Origin: Alcanivorax sediminis
GTDB lineage: Bacteria; Pseudomonadota; Gammaproteobacteria; Pseudomonadales; Alcanivoracaceae
Assembly (NCBI RefSeq): GCF_009601165.1
Contig: NZ_WIRE01000001.1
Location: 1,116,001 to 1,180,000 of the forward strand
Reading direction: 5' to 3'
DNA: 64,000 nt
Part shown: positions 32,732 through 40,892 of the stretch, in pieces
Layout of the letters: each line of letters opens with the position of its first letter
Numbering within the stretch: position 1 is the first letter of the stretch
Made by a program: the position numbers and the translations under genes
Notes under the pieces: model-generated
Told to the model about the DNA's origin: nothing
Seen by the model: only the letters and a program-made list of their open reading frames with translations
Database searches by the model: none

Positions 32732-34549
32732 ATGACATTCCGTTTTCTGGCTGCCGGCGCGGCCGCAACCTTTTCACTGTTGCCTCTGGCAGCGGTTTCC
32801 GACTCAAGCGCGGATGGCGAACAGTACGCCATGCTGGATCCGGTGGTGGTGACGCCTACCCTGACCAGTCAGACCGCCGAAGCGACCCTGTCTTCTGTTA
32901 CCGTTGTCGACGAAGTAACCCTGCGCGAGCAGCAACCTGTGGACATGGCGGACCTGCTGCGCGGCCAGCCGGGTATCGATACCACCGGCAACGGCTCTTT
33001 CGGCAAGAATGCCAGCGTGTTTATCCGTGGCACCTCCAGCGATTCGACGCTGTTGTTGGTCGATGGCGTGCGGCTGCGTTCCGCCACGGCGGGCAGCCCG
33101 GCGTGGCAGTATCTGCCGCCGCAAATGATGCAGCGGGTCGAAATTGTGCGTGGTCCCCGTGGCAGCCTCTACGGTGCGGATGCGGTAGGTGGTGTGGTGC
33201 AGGTGTTTACCCGCGATGAGGGCACCTGGCTGAATGCTGCAGGCGGTACCTTCAACACCTGGAACCTTGGGGCGGGTAGCTCGCTGACCCATGGCGGAAC
33301 CACGGCGACCGTAGGCGCAAATTATTTTGATACCGACGGTACGGTGCTGCGCGAAGACAGCGAAGACCGCGGTTACGACAACACTTCCGGTATCGTGAAA
33401 ATCCGCCATCAATTTGGAGATGCTGGCAGTGTCGGCGTGTTCGGTTTTCGTGCTGAAGGCAACAGCGAGTATGAGGGCGGGGCCCCTGAAGACCTGCGTG
33501 ACACCGACTTCATGCTTGAGGTGGCCGGGCTGAAAGGGGATGTCTGGGTTTCCGAGAACTGGCAGGTAAAAGCCCTGCTGAGCCAGGCCAAGGACGAGAG
33601 TGAGGACTTTGCAGAAGGGTTGAGCAACGGCATCTTTGATACCCGCACTCGCACCGCGAATCTGCAGAACACGTTCCTGTTGGGCGATCACCAGTTCATT
33701 GTCGGAGGTGAATACCAGGGTGATGAAATCACCAGCGACAATGAATACGACGAGACCCGCCGCGACAACAAGGCCGCCTTTGGTCAGGCCCTGTTGAACT
33801 TCGGGCCGCTTGATCTGCAAGGCAGCCTGCGCCATGACGACAATGATGCGTTTGGCAGCAAGGTGACCGGGGCGGCGGCGGTGGGTTACAAGCTGGATCG
33901 TCAGCACCGTGTTCGCGCTAGCTATGGCACGGCCTTCAAGGCACCGACGTTCAACGATCTCTATTACCCGGGTTTTGGCAACGCTGAGCTGAAGCCGGAA
34001 TCCTCGGAAACCGGTGAGGTTGGCATGCGCGGTCAGTACAGCGTCTGGTACTGGGATGCAGCCCTCTACCGTAGCAATATTGATGACCTGATCAGTTACG
34101 ACCCGGTTGTGATGGCGCCCGGCAATGTGGAAAAAGCCACAGTGGAAGGTGCCGAGTTGGCCATGGGGCTGGAGTGGCAGCAGTGGCGTGCCAGGCTGGC
34201 GTTTTCTGCCCTCAAGCCGGAAGACGAGGAGAACGAAACCATCATCGCACGTCGCGCTCAGCGTATGGGGCGGCTTGATGTGGATCGTCAGATCGGCGAA
34301 TTTTCCCTGGGTGGCACCGCCAGTTTCCAGGGACACCGTTACAATGATGCGGCCAACACCCAGCGACTGTCCGGCTTCGGATTGTTGGATCTGCGGGCCG
34401 GTTGGCAGTTTGCCAAGAACTGGACCGGCCGGGTTGTGGTCGAGAATGTACTGGACAAGGAATACACCACCGCGCGGAACTTCAGTGGTTGGGATTATCT
34501 GAACGCCGAGCGTTCCGTGATGGTGAGTGTCAGCTACGATACCCTGTAG
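32732..34549 (+). CDS. btuB: TonB-dependent vitamin B12 receptor
   Basis: The 605-residue outer-membrane barrel imports cobalamin with TonB energy. It has a signal peptide (TFRFLAAGAAATFSLLPLAA), a TonB-box-like segment DPVVVTPTL, a plug domain (QQPVDMADLLRGQPGID, SVFIRGTSSDSTLLLVDGVR, VEIVRGPRGSLYGADAVGG) and a barrel ending SVMVSVSYDTL. ATG 32732 has AAGGGGAT upstream; the GTG at 32699 is in frame but lacks a site. The riboswitch upstream confirms B12 as ligand. Confidence 0.95.
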   Translation: MTFRFLAAGAAATFSLLPLAAVSDSSADGEQYAMLDPVVVTPTLTSQTAEATLSSVTVVDEVTLREQQPVDMADLLRGQPGIDTTGNGSFGKNASVFIRGTSSDSTLLLVDGVRLRSATAGSPAWQYLPPQMMQRVEIVRGPRGSLYGADAVGGVVQVFTRDEGTWLNAAGGTFNTWNLGAGSSLTHGGTTATVGANYFDTDGTVLREDSEDRGYDNTSGIVKIRHQFGDAGSVGVFGFRAEGNSEYEGGAPEDLRDTDFMLEVAGLKGDVWVSENWQVKALLSQAKDESEDFAEGLSNGIFDTRTRTANLQNTFLLGDHQFIVGGEYQGDEITSDNEYDETRRDNKAAFGQALLNFGPLDLQGSLRHDDNDAFGSKVTGAAAVGYKLDRQHRVRASYGTAFKAPTFNDLYYPGFGNAELKPESSETGEVGMRGQYSVWYWDAALYRSNIDDLISYDPVVMAPGNVEKATVEGAELAMGLEWQQWRARLAFSALKPEDEENETIIARRAQRMGRLDVDRQIGEFSLGGTASFQGHRYNDAANTQRLSGFGLLDLRAGWQFAKNWTGRVVVENVLDKEYTTARNFSGWDYLNAERSVMVSVSYDTL

Positions 34550-34622
34550 TGCTGAGTGGCACGGTGGGGTTCCATCGTGCCGTCCACTGAAGGGCGTGGT
34601 TGCGTCGGCCAAAGGGACACCA

Positions 34623-35501
34623 ATGAACATGCACAAAGTGATGGTTGGAATCTTGCTGGGACTGGCCCTGTCAGCCAATGCGGAATTGTGCGTCACGGAT
34701 GATGCAGATCGTCAGGTGTGTGTCCCGCAGCCCGCCAAGCGCATTGTGGCGCTCTCTCCCGGCGCCACGGAATTACTGTTTTCTGCCGGCGCGGGCCAGC
34801 ACATGGCTGGCGCGGTCAGTTTCAGCGATTATCCCCCGGCGGCCCGCAAGCTTCCCCGCGTTGGCAGTTACAAACGCCTTGATCTGGAAGCCATTGTCGC
34901 CACTGCGCCGGACCTGATCGTGGCCTGGCGAAGTGGCAACCCCATGGGTGACGTTGAGCGCCTGATGGATATGGGCTTTGTGGTCTATGTCAGCGAACCG
35001 AGACGTTTCGAAGATGTCAGTAGCACCATTGAGCGGCTGGGAACGTTGGCAGGCACCAGTGGGGTGGCGGACGGCGCGGCGAATGGGTTCCGCGCCGGCA
35101 TTGCGGCACTGCAAGCGCGCCATGCCAGTGCAGCGCCTGTCACGGTGTTTTATCAGGTCTGGGATGAGCCTTTGATGACGGTGAATGAACAGCACCTGAT
35201 CAGCGAGGCCATTCGCACCTGCGGCGGAGTGAACGTGTTCGGTGAGCTCGACGCTCTGGCGCCGCGAATCAGTCGCGAGGCGGTGCTGGAAAAGGACCCG
35301 CAGGTGATCGTGGCCGGCGGAATGGGGGAAGACAGCCCGGGCTGGCTGGCGCCCTGGAAAGCCTTCCAGTCCTTGCAGGCGGTCAAGCAGGGCAACCTGT
35401 TCTTCGTTCCTCCCTCAACCCTGCAGCGCCCCACGACGCAAATGCTGGCGGGCACTCGAACCCTTTGCCAACACCTGGATACCGCTCGTGCCCGTCGCTA
35501 G
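34623..35501 (+). CDS. btuF: Periplasmic cobalamin-binding protein
   Basis: The 292-residue ABC binding protein has a signal peptide (KVMVGILLGLALSANAE) and a helical-backbone binding fold: RIVALSPGATELLFSAGAG, VGSYKRLDLEAIVATAPDLIVAW, YQVWDEPLMTVNEQHLISE. This is BtuF-like (SPGATE... and ALAPRISREAVL). It delivers B12 from BtuB to BtuCD. ATG 34623 has AAAGGGA upstream. btuC starts inside its last 14 bases. Confidence 0.92.
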   Translation: MNMHKVMVGILLGLALSANAELCVTDDADRQVCVPQPAKRIVALSPGATELLFSAGAGQHMAGAVSFSDYPPAARKLPRVGSYKRLDLEAIVATAPDLIVAWRSGNPMGDVERLMDMGFVVYVSEPRRFEDVSSTIERLGTLAGTSGVADGAANGFRAGIAALQARHASAAPVTVFYQVWDEPLMTVNEQHLISEAIRTCGGVNVFGELDALAPRISREAVLEKDPQVIVAGGMGEDSPGWLAPWKAFQSLQAVKQGNLFFVPPSTLQRPTTQMLAGTRTLCQHLDTARARR

Positions 35502-36465
35502 TCGGTCGTTGCCGGCATTACTGTTACTGGGGGTTGGTGGGCTGCTGAGCCTGTTGATGGCGTTGGCAGTGGGCAGCGTTTCCATTTCTCTGGATGAGTT
35601 GCTGGCGGTGCTGTCTGGCGAAGGGCAAATCCTGCATCACGAACTGGTGTTTTCCCTGCGGGCACCCCGTGCCCTGTCGGCGTTTGCCACCGGGGGGCTG
35701 CTGGCTCTGGCCGGAGCCCTGATGCAGGTGCTGCTGCGTAATCCGCTGGCAGACCCCTACGTGCTGGGTATTTCCGGTGGGGCGGCGGTGGGGGCCCTGC
35801 TCGCCATGTTGCTCGGCTTGGGCACGGCTCTGGTGTCCGGGTCGGCTTTTCTCGGTGCCTTGCTGTCCACAGTACTGGTGTTTGGTTTGGCGCAGGGGCG
35901 TGGCAGCTGGACGCCGGCTCGCTTGCTGCTTACCGGGGTGGTCATCGCGGCTGGCTGGGGGGCTGTCGTTACCTTCCTGCTGACGCTGAGCCCCACGGAA
36001 AAATTGCCCGGCATGCTGTACTGGCTAATGGGCGACCTCAGCTATGCGGATTCCCCCCTGGCTGCGTGGGTGGTTCTGATCCCCGTGCTGTTGCTGACGC
36101 TGCCTCTGGGGCGCAGTCTGAATGTGCTTGCCCGCGGGCAGTTACAGGCTGCTGCGCTGGGGGTGGCCGTCAAACCCCTTGAGTGGGGGGTCTATGCCCT
36201 GGCGAGTCTGCTCACGGCGGTTGCCGTGACGACTGCAGGCAGCGTCGGGTTTGTCGGCCTGATCGTGCCTCATATGCTGCGTCTGGTACTGGGCAATGAT
36301 CAACGCTTGATACTGCCCGCCAGTGTGCTGGCAGGGGGGGCATTGCTCACCGTCGCCGATACGCTGGCCCGGACCCTGATGGCACCGGAGCAATTGCCGG
36401 TGGGGGTCATCACGGCCTTGCTGGGGGTGCCGACCTTCCTTTTCCTGTTGTACCGGAGTCGCTGA
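35488..36465 (+). CDS. btuC: Cobalamin ABC transporter permease
   Basis: The 325-residue FecCD/BtuC-family permease has about ten membrane helices and the family motifs LRAPRALSAFATGGLLALAG, QVLLRNPLADPYVLGISGGA, GSVGFVGLIVPHMLRL and LPVGVITALLGVPTFLFLL. It starts at GTG 35488, overlapping btuF, and its stop overlaps the btuD start, so the three genes are coupled. It forms the inner-membrane channel for B12. Confidence 0.93.
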   Translation: MPVASRSLPALLLLGVGGLLSLLMALAVGSVSISLDELLAVLSGEGQILHHELVFSLRAPRALSAFATGGLLALAGALMQVLLRNPLADPYVLGISGGAAVGALLAMLLGLGTALVSGSAFLGALLSTVLVFGLAQGRGSWTPARLLLTGVVIAAGWGAVVTFLLTLSPTEKLPGMLYWLMGDLSYADSPLAAWVVLIPVLLLTLPLGRSLNVLARGQLQAAALGVAVKPLEWGVYALASLLTAVAVTTAGSVGFVGLIVPHMLRLVLGNDQRLILPASVLAGGALLTVADTLARTLMAPEQLPVGVITALLGVPTFLFLLYRSR

Positions 36466-37229
36466 TGGCGGTACTGGAAGCGCGCCAGCTGGTGGTAGAC
36501 ATCCCGGGACGCAGCGCAGGCAATCCCTTCAATGCCCGTATCCAATCCGGCCAGCGCTGGGGGGTGCTCGGACCCAATGGCGCGGGCAAGACCAGTCTCT
36601 TGCATACCCTGGCCGGGTTACGTCCGCCGCGCAGCGGGGAGGTGCTGCTCGACGGACAATCGTTGACCCGACTGAAGCGCCGCGCACTGGCACAAAAGTT
36701 GGCGGTGGTATTTCAGGAACGTCAGGACAGCTTTCCCGCCACCGTGCTGGAGACAGCCTTGATTGGTCGTCATCCCTTTCTCTCTCCGTGGCAGCGGGAG
36801 AGTGATGGCGATGTTCATCTGGCCCAACAGGCACTGGAAAAGCTGTCCCTGTCGCCGCTGGAGAATCGGTTGGTCAGTACCTTGTCAGGCGGCGAGCGCC
36901 AGCGTGTCTCCATCGCGACGGCGCTCACGCAGCAGCCCGCCATCTGGCTGGCGGATGAACCGACCAACCATCTCGATCTGCATCATCAGGTCGCTGTCAT
37001 GGCCTTGTTGCACGAACAGGCGGAGCAGGGAGCGGTCGTGTTCATGTGCCTGCACGACCTGAATCTGGCGGCCCGCTGGTGTGACCATATTCTGTTGCTG
37101 TTTCCCGACGGCGAACTGTGCTTTGGGCCGGCAGACACCATGCTGGTGCCGCAAGTACTGGAGCGGCTTTACGACCAATCCCTTTCGGTGACCACGGTGA
37201 ACGGCAAGCCGGTCTTTGTGCCAACCTGA
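36465..37229 (+). CDS. btuD: Cobalamin ABC transporter ATPase
   Basis: The 254-residue ATPase has Walker A GPNGAGKTS, signature LSGGERQR, Walker B AIWLADEPTNHLD and the switch His in CLHDLN. It powers the BtuCD importer. The ATG overlaps the btuC stop, and cobB follows after 19 bases, suggesting that uptake and synthesis genes share a transcript under the riboswitch. Confidence 0.93.
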   Translation: MAVLEARQLVVDIPGRSAGNPFNARIQSGQRWGVLGPNGAGKTSLLHTLAGLRPPRSGEVLLDGQSLTRLKRRALAQKLAVVFQERQDSFPATVLETALIGRHPFLSPWQRESDGDVHLAQQALEKLSLSPLENRLVSTLSGGERQRVSIATALTQQPAIWLADEPTNHLDLHHQVAVMALLHEQAEQGAVVFMCLHDLNLAARWCDHILLLFPDGELCFGPADTMLVPQVLERLYDQSLSVTTVNGKPVFVPT

Positions 37230-37248
37230 TTTTAACGAAGAGATCATC

Positions 37249-38559
37249 ATGTCCAATCCACTTGTTGCCACCGTACCTGCGGCGCTGATCAGCGCCCCCG
37301 GTTCCGGACAGGGCAAGTCACTGGTCACCGCCGCTCTGGCCCGCTTGCACCGCAACGCCGGGCGCCGGGTCAGGGTATTCAAGTTCGGCCCGGACTACCT
37401 GGATCCCATGGTGCTGGAGGTGGCCAGCGGTGCTCCGGTGTACCAGTTGCAGCCCTGGATGACCGGCGAGGACGAGTGCCGGTGGCGGCTGGCCCAGGCG
37501 GCTCAGGAAGCCGATCTGATCCTGGTTGAGGGCGCGATGGGCTTGTTCGACGGCACACCGTCCAGTGCGGACCTTGCCGTGCTGGCGGGTATTCCGGCAA
37601 TCCCGGTGATTGATGCCTGGGGCATGGCCCAGACCTTTGGGGCGGTAGCGTTAGGGCTGGCCAGCTATCGTGACGATCTGCGTGTCACCGAAGTGATTGC
37701 CAACCGGGTGGCCAGTGAGCGTCATGGTGCACTGTTGAAGGAAGGGCTGCCTGATTCCCTGTCCCTGTTGGGCTGCCTGCCCCGGGACGAGGCGCTGAAC
37801 TTGCCAGAGCGGCACCTGGGACTGGTACAAGCCGGTGAGTTGACGGATCTGGATGCGCGGTTGGATCGGGCAGCGGAGGTCCTGCTGCAGGCGGGACTGG
37901 ATCGGTTACCGGCGCCGGTGACATTTGATGCCGAGCCTCCGGCGGCTCCACCCGCCTTGTTGCAGGGTTGTCGTATTGGTGTGGCGCGTGATGCGGCCTT
38001 TGCCTTTATCTATCCCGCCAACCTGGATCTGTTGCGGGCCATGGGGGCGGAGCTGGAATTCTTCTCGCCATTGCAGCACCGAGCGCTACCAAAGGTGGAT
38101 GCGCTGTGGTTGCCCGGCGGTTATCCGGAGCTGCATGGCGCTATTCTGAGTGATAACACCGGGATGCGTGATGCGATCATGGCGCATCATCGTGCGAATA
38201 AACCGATCCTTGCTGAATGTGGGGGGCTGATGAGTTGCATGACGCAGCTGGTCGACGGAGACGGTGCTGTGCACTCTGGGTTCGGTCTGATGCCGGGAAC
38301 GGCAACGTTGACAAAAAAACTGCAGGGGCTGGGTATGCATGCCTGGCCTTTGCATGGCCACACGCTGCGCGGGCACACGTTTCACCATGCTGTGGTCGAG
38401 ACCCCACTGACGGCAAGCTGGAAAAGCCAGAAGCAGTCGGGTACGGAAGGTGAGCCGATTTATCGCAGTGGCAATCTGGTTGCCAGTTTCTTTCATGGCT
38501 ATTTTCCTTCGGCACCGGAAATGGTGGCCGGCATCTTCAGCGGAACCCTCACTGAGTAA
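37249..38559 (+). CDS. cobB: Cobyrinate a,c-diamide synthase
   Basis: The 436-residue enzyme amidates the a and c side chains of cobyrinic (or hydrogenobyrinic) acid using glutamine and ATP. The N-terminal dethiobiotin-synthetase-like domain has ISAPGSGQGKSLVTAALARL and KFGPDYLDPMVLEVASG, then VEGAMGLFDG. The C-terminal triad-type amidotransferase domain has LWLPGGYPELHG, LAECGGLMSC with the catalytic Cys and FHGYFPS with the His. GAAGAGA lies before ATG 37249. The corrin-ring genes that would supply the substrate are not in the window. Confidence 0.94.
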   Translation: MSNPLVATVPAALISAPGSGQGKSLVTAALARLHRNAGRRVRVFKFGPDYLDPMVLEVASGAPVYQLQPWMTGEDECRWRLAQAAQEADLILVEGAMGLFDGTPSSADLAVLAGIPAIPVIDAWGMAQTFGAVALGLASYRDDLRVTEVIANRVASERHGALLKEGLPDSLSLLGCLPRDEALNLPERHLGLVQAGELTDLDARLDRAAEVLLQAGLDRLPAPVTFDAEPPAAPPALLQGCRIGVARDAAFAFIYPANLDLLRAMGAELEFFSPLQHRALPKVDALWLPGGYPELHGAILSDNTGMRDAIMAHHRANKPILAECGGLMSCMTQLVDGDGAVHSGFGLMPGTATLTKKLQGLGMHAWPLHGHTLRGHTFHHAVVETPLTASWKSQKQSGTEGEPIYRSGNLVASFFHGYFPSAPEMVAGIFSGTLTE

Positions 38560-38572
38560 CGAGAGCATAACG

Positions 38573-39184
38573 ATGAGACAAGATCCGAAGAGCCAGGAAC
38601 GCCATGCCTGGCGCATGGAGAAAAAACAGCAAATCATGCGCGAGCGCATTGCCAACGCGGACAAGGAGCAGGGCATCCTGCTGGTGCTCACTGGTCCGGG
38701 AAAAGGCAAGAGCAGTTCCGGGTTTGGTATGGTTGCCCGTGCATTGGGCCATGGCATGAAAGTGGGGGTGGTGCAGTTTATCAAGGGTGCATTCTGCACT
38801 GGTGAGGAAGCGTTTTTCCGGGACCTGCCCAATGTGGATTATCACGTGATGGGCGAGGGATATACCTGGGACACTCAGGACCGGGAGCGGGATGTTGCTG
38901 CAGCGAATGCTGCATGGGATATCGCCACAAAAATGTTGAGCGACGACAGCTACGATCTCATCCTGTTGGACGAGCTGAACATTGCCCTGCGCTATGAATA
39001 CATTGATCTGGATCGGGTGCTTGATGATCTGCAAAGCCGCCCTGCCATGCAGCATGCGGTTGTGACAGGACGGTATGCCCCGAAGGAACTGATTGAACTG
39101 GCCGACACTGTGACAGAAATGAAAGTGGTCAAGCATGCCTTCAAGGATCAGGGAGTAAAGGCGCAGAAGGGCGTCGAGCTGTGA
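38573..39184 (+). CDS. cobO: Cob(I)yrinic acid a,c-diamide adenosyltransferase
   Basis: The 203-residue CobA/CobO-type enzyme attaches the 5'-deoxyadenosyl group to cobalt. P-loop LTGPGKGKSSSGFGMVARALGHG, VGVVQFIKGAF, DLILLDELNIALRY and VVTGRYAPKELIELADTVTEMK are all family motifs. ATG 38573 has GAGAG upstream. It lies 14 bases after cobB. A heptamer repeat separates it from cobQ. Confidence 0.94.
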   Translation: MRQDPKSQERHAWRMEKKQQIMRERIANADKEQGILLVLTGPGKGKSSSGFGMVARALGHGMKVGVVQFIKGAFCTGEEAFFRDLPNVDYHVMGEGYTWDTQDRERDVAAANAAWDIATKMLSDDSYDLILLDELNIALRYEYIDLDRVLDDLQSRPAMQHAVVTGRYAPKELIELADTVTEMKVVKHAFKDQGVKAQKGVEL

Positions 39185-39192
39185 AGAAAGCG

Positions 39193-39350
39193 ACAAGCTA
39201 CAAGCTGCAAGCTGCAACGCGGGAAAGCGATTACAGACTGATTTTTCATAAGACGCGAATATGCTCAGGGCGAAGCGTCGCGGCAGGAGCGGTGCCATTT
39301 GCAAAACACCTCTCCCCGTGTTTTAGCTTGAAGCTTGAGGCTTGTAGCTC
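39193..39350. repeat. Heptamer element (ACAAGCT type) abutting cobQ
   Basis: Units ACAAGCT, ACAAGCT, GCAAGCT, GCAACGC (39193-39220) start eight bases after the cobO stop. The inverse arm AGCTTGA, AGCTTGA, GGCTTGT, AGCTC (39325-39350) ends at the base before the cobQ ATG. The interior about 39221-39324 has no gene. Confidence 0.88.
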
Positions 39351-40805
39351 ATGATTGCGCTGATGGTCCAGGGCTGCACCTCTGATGCGGGGAAGAGCAC
39401 TGTGGTGGCGGCGTTATGTCGGTGGTTTGCGCGGCGCGGTTATTCGGTGGCGCCGTTCAAGCCGCAGAATATGGCGCTCAATAGTGCCGTTACGGTAGAT
39501 GGCGGCGAGATCGGTCGCTCCACCGCCTTGCAGGCATTGGCTTGTGGTATTGAACCGCACAGTGACATGAATCCGGTGTTGTTGAAGCCGCAGACCGACA
39601 TGGGCGCTCAGGTGATTATCCGTGGCCAGGTGTTGGGCAATATGCAGGCGCTGGATTATCACGCCTATAAAAAGACCGCACGGGAAGCGGTGCTGTCAGC
39701 CTGGCAGGATTTATCGACACGCTACGACGTGATTGTTGTGGAAGGGGCCGGGAGCCCGGCGGAAATCAATTTGCGCGAGAATGATATTGCCAACATGGGC
39801 TTTGCCGAGATGGTGGATTGTCCGGTGATCCTGGTGGCTGATATCGATCGTGGTGGTGTCTTCGCCCATCTTGTTGGCACCCTGGATCTGCTATCCGAGT
39901 CGGAGCAGAAACGCACCCGGGGTTTTGTGATCAATCGTTTTCGTGGTGATTTGTCGCTCCTGCAGGGCGGGCTGGACTGGCTGGAAGAGCGTACCGGTAA
40001 ACCGGTGTTCGGGGTGCTGCCTTATCTGCATGGCCTTACGCTTGATGCAGAAGACGCGGTTGATGAGCAGGGCGGCCACGATGCGGGGGCGCTTAATGTG
40101 GTGGTGCCGCTGCTGCCGCGCATGAGCAACCATAATGATTTCGATCCGCTGCGTTTGCATCCTGGTGTGAACCTGCGCTTTGTCAAAATGGGTGAGGCAT
40201 GGCCGCCGGCGGATCTGGTGATTCTGCCCGGCAGCAAGGCCACCCGTGCCGATCTGGCCTTTCTTCGCGAACAGGGCTGGGATCGGCAGATTGAGCGCCA
40301 TCTGCGATACGGTGGAAAACTGCTCGGTATCTGTGGCGGCTTTCAGATGTTGGGGGAGCGCATTGATGATCCCGAGGGTTTGGAGAGTGATCCGGGTAGT
40401 AGCGAAGGGCTTGGCTGGCTGGATATGTCGACCCGGCTGGTTCCCGGCAAGCAGCTTCGTAATGTTGGCGGAGTCTACTTGCCAACGGGTGCCGCCATTC
40501 ATGGGTATGAAATTCATAACGGCGTCACCGAGGGGGCCGCAATGTCCCGGCCGATGTTGAAACTGGCTGATTATCTGGATGGCGCGATAAGCCCGGATCA
40601 ACAAGTGATGGGGTGCTATCTGCATGGCCTTTTCGATAGCGCTGAGGCCACGGAGAGTCTGCTCGCATGGGCGGGAATGACGTCAGGCGAAGCGGTGGAC
40701 TATGCTGTGCACCGCGAGGTCGAATTGGACAGGCTGGCCGATATGCTGGATGAGCACCTGGATCTGACCGCTCTGCTTTCGCAATTGCAATCAATCCGCT
40801 TTTGA
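39351..40805 (+). CDS. cobQ: Cobyric acid synthase
   Basis: The 484-residue enzyme amidates four side chains of adenosylcobyrinic acid diamide. It has [55 protein letters not shown] and [14 protein letters not shown]; the amidotransferase domain has [11 protein letters not shown] with the Cys and [11 protein letters not shown] with the His. The start codon directly follows the right arm of a heptamer repeat, whose GAGG is the only ribosome-binding-like sequence. Last gene of the cobalamin run. Confidence 0.95.
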   Translation: MIALMVQGCTSDAGKSTVVAALCRWFARRGYSVAPFKPQNMALNSAVTVDGGEIGRSTALQALACGIEPHSDMNPVLLKPQTDMGAQVIIRGQVLGNMQALDYHAYKKTAREAVLSAWQDLSTRYDVIVVEGAGSPAEINLRENDIANMGFAEMVDCPVILVADIDRGGVFAHLVGTLDLLSESEQKRTRGFVINRFRGDLSLLQGGLDWLEERTGKPVFGVLPYLHGLTLDAEDAVDEQGGHDAGALNVVVPLLPRMSNHNDFDPLRLHPGVNLRFVKMGEAWPPADLVILPGSKATRADLAFLREQGWDRQIERHLRYGGKLLGICGGFQMLGERIDDPEGLESDPGSSEGLGWLDMSTRLVPGKQLRNVGGVYLPTGAAIHGYEIHNGVTEGAAMSRPMLKLADYLDGAISPDQQVMGCYLHGLFDSAEATESLLAWAGMTSGEAVDYAVHREVELDRLADMLDEHLDLTALLSQLQSIRF

Positions 40806-40863
40806 TCTTTGCGTACTACATGTTGCTTGAAGCGCGTTGCAGCCGCTCAGCGGCATAAAAGAA

Positions 40864-40885
40864 AAGGGCTCCTTGCGGAGCCCTT
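40864..40885 (-). terminator. Terminator for the beta-helix protein gene
   Basis: Stem AAGGGCTCC / GGAGCCCTT with a TTGC loop. Read on the minus strand it is followed by TTCTTTTA, fitting a terminator for the gene ending at 40893; it may also stop cobQ transcripts. Confidence 0.75.
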
Positions 40886-40892
40886 GTCGGTG

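Noticed and set aside
32804..34696. 630-residue open frame on the minus strand
   Set aside because: It is antisense to btuB, whose sequence, signal peptide and riboswitch are convincing; the frame is a GC-rich shadow.
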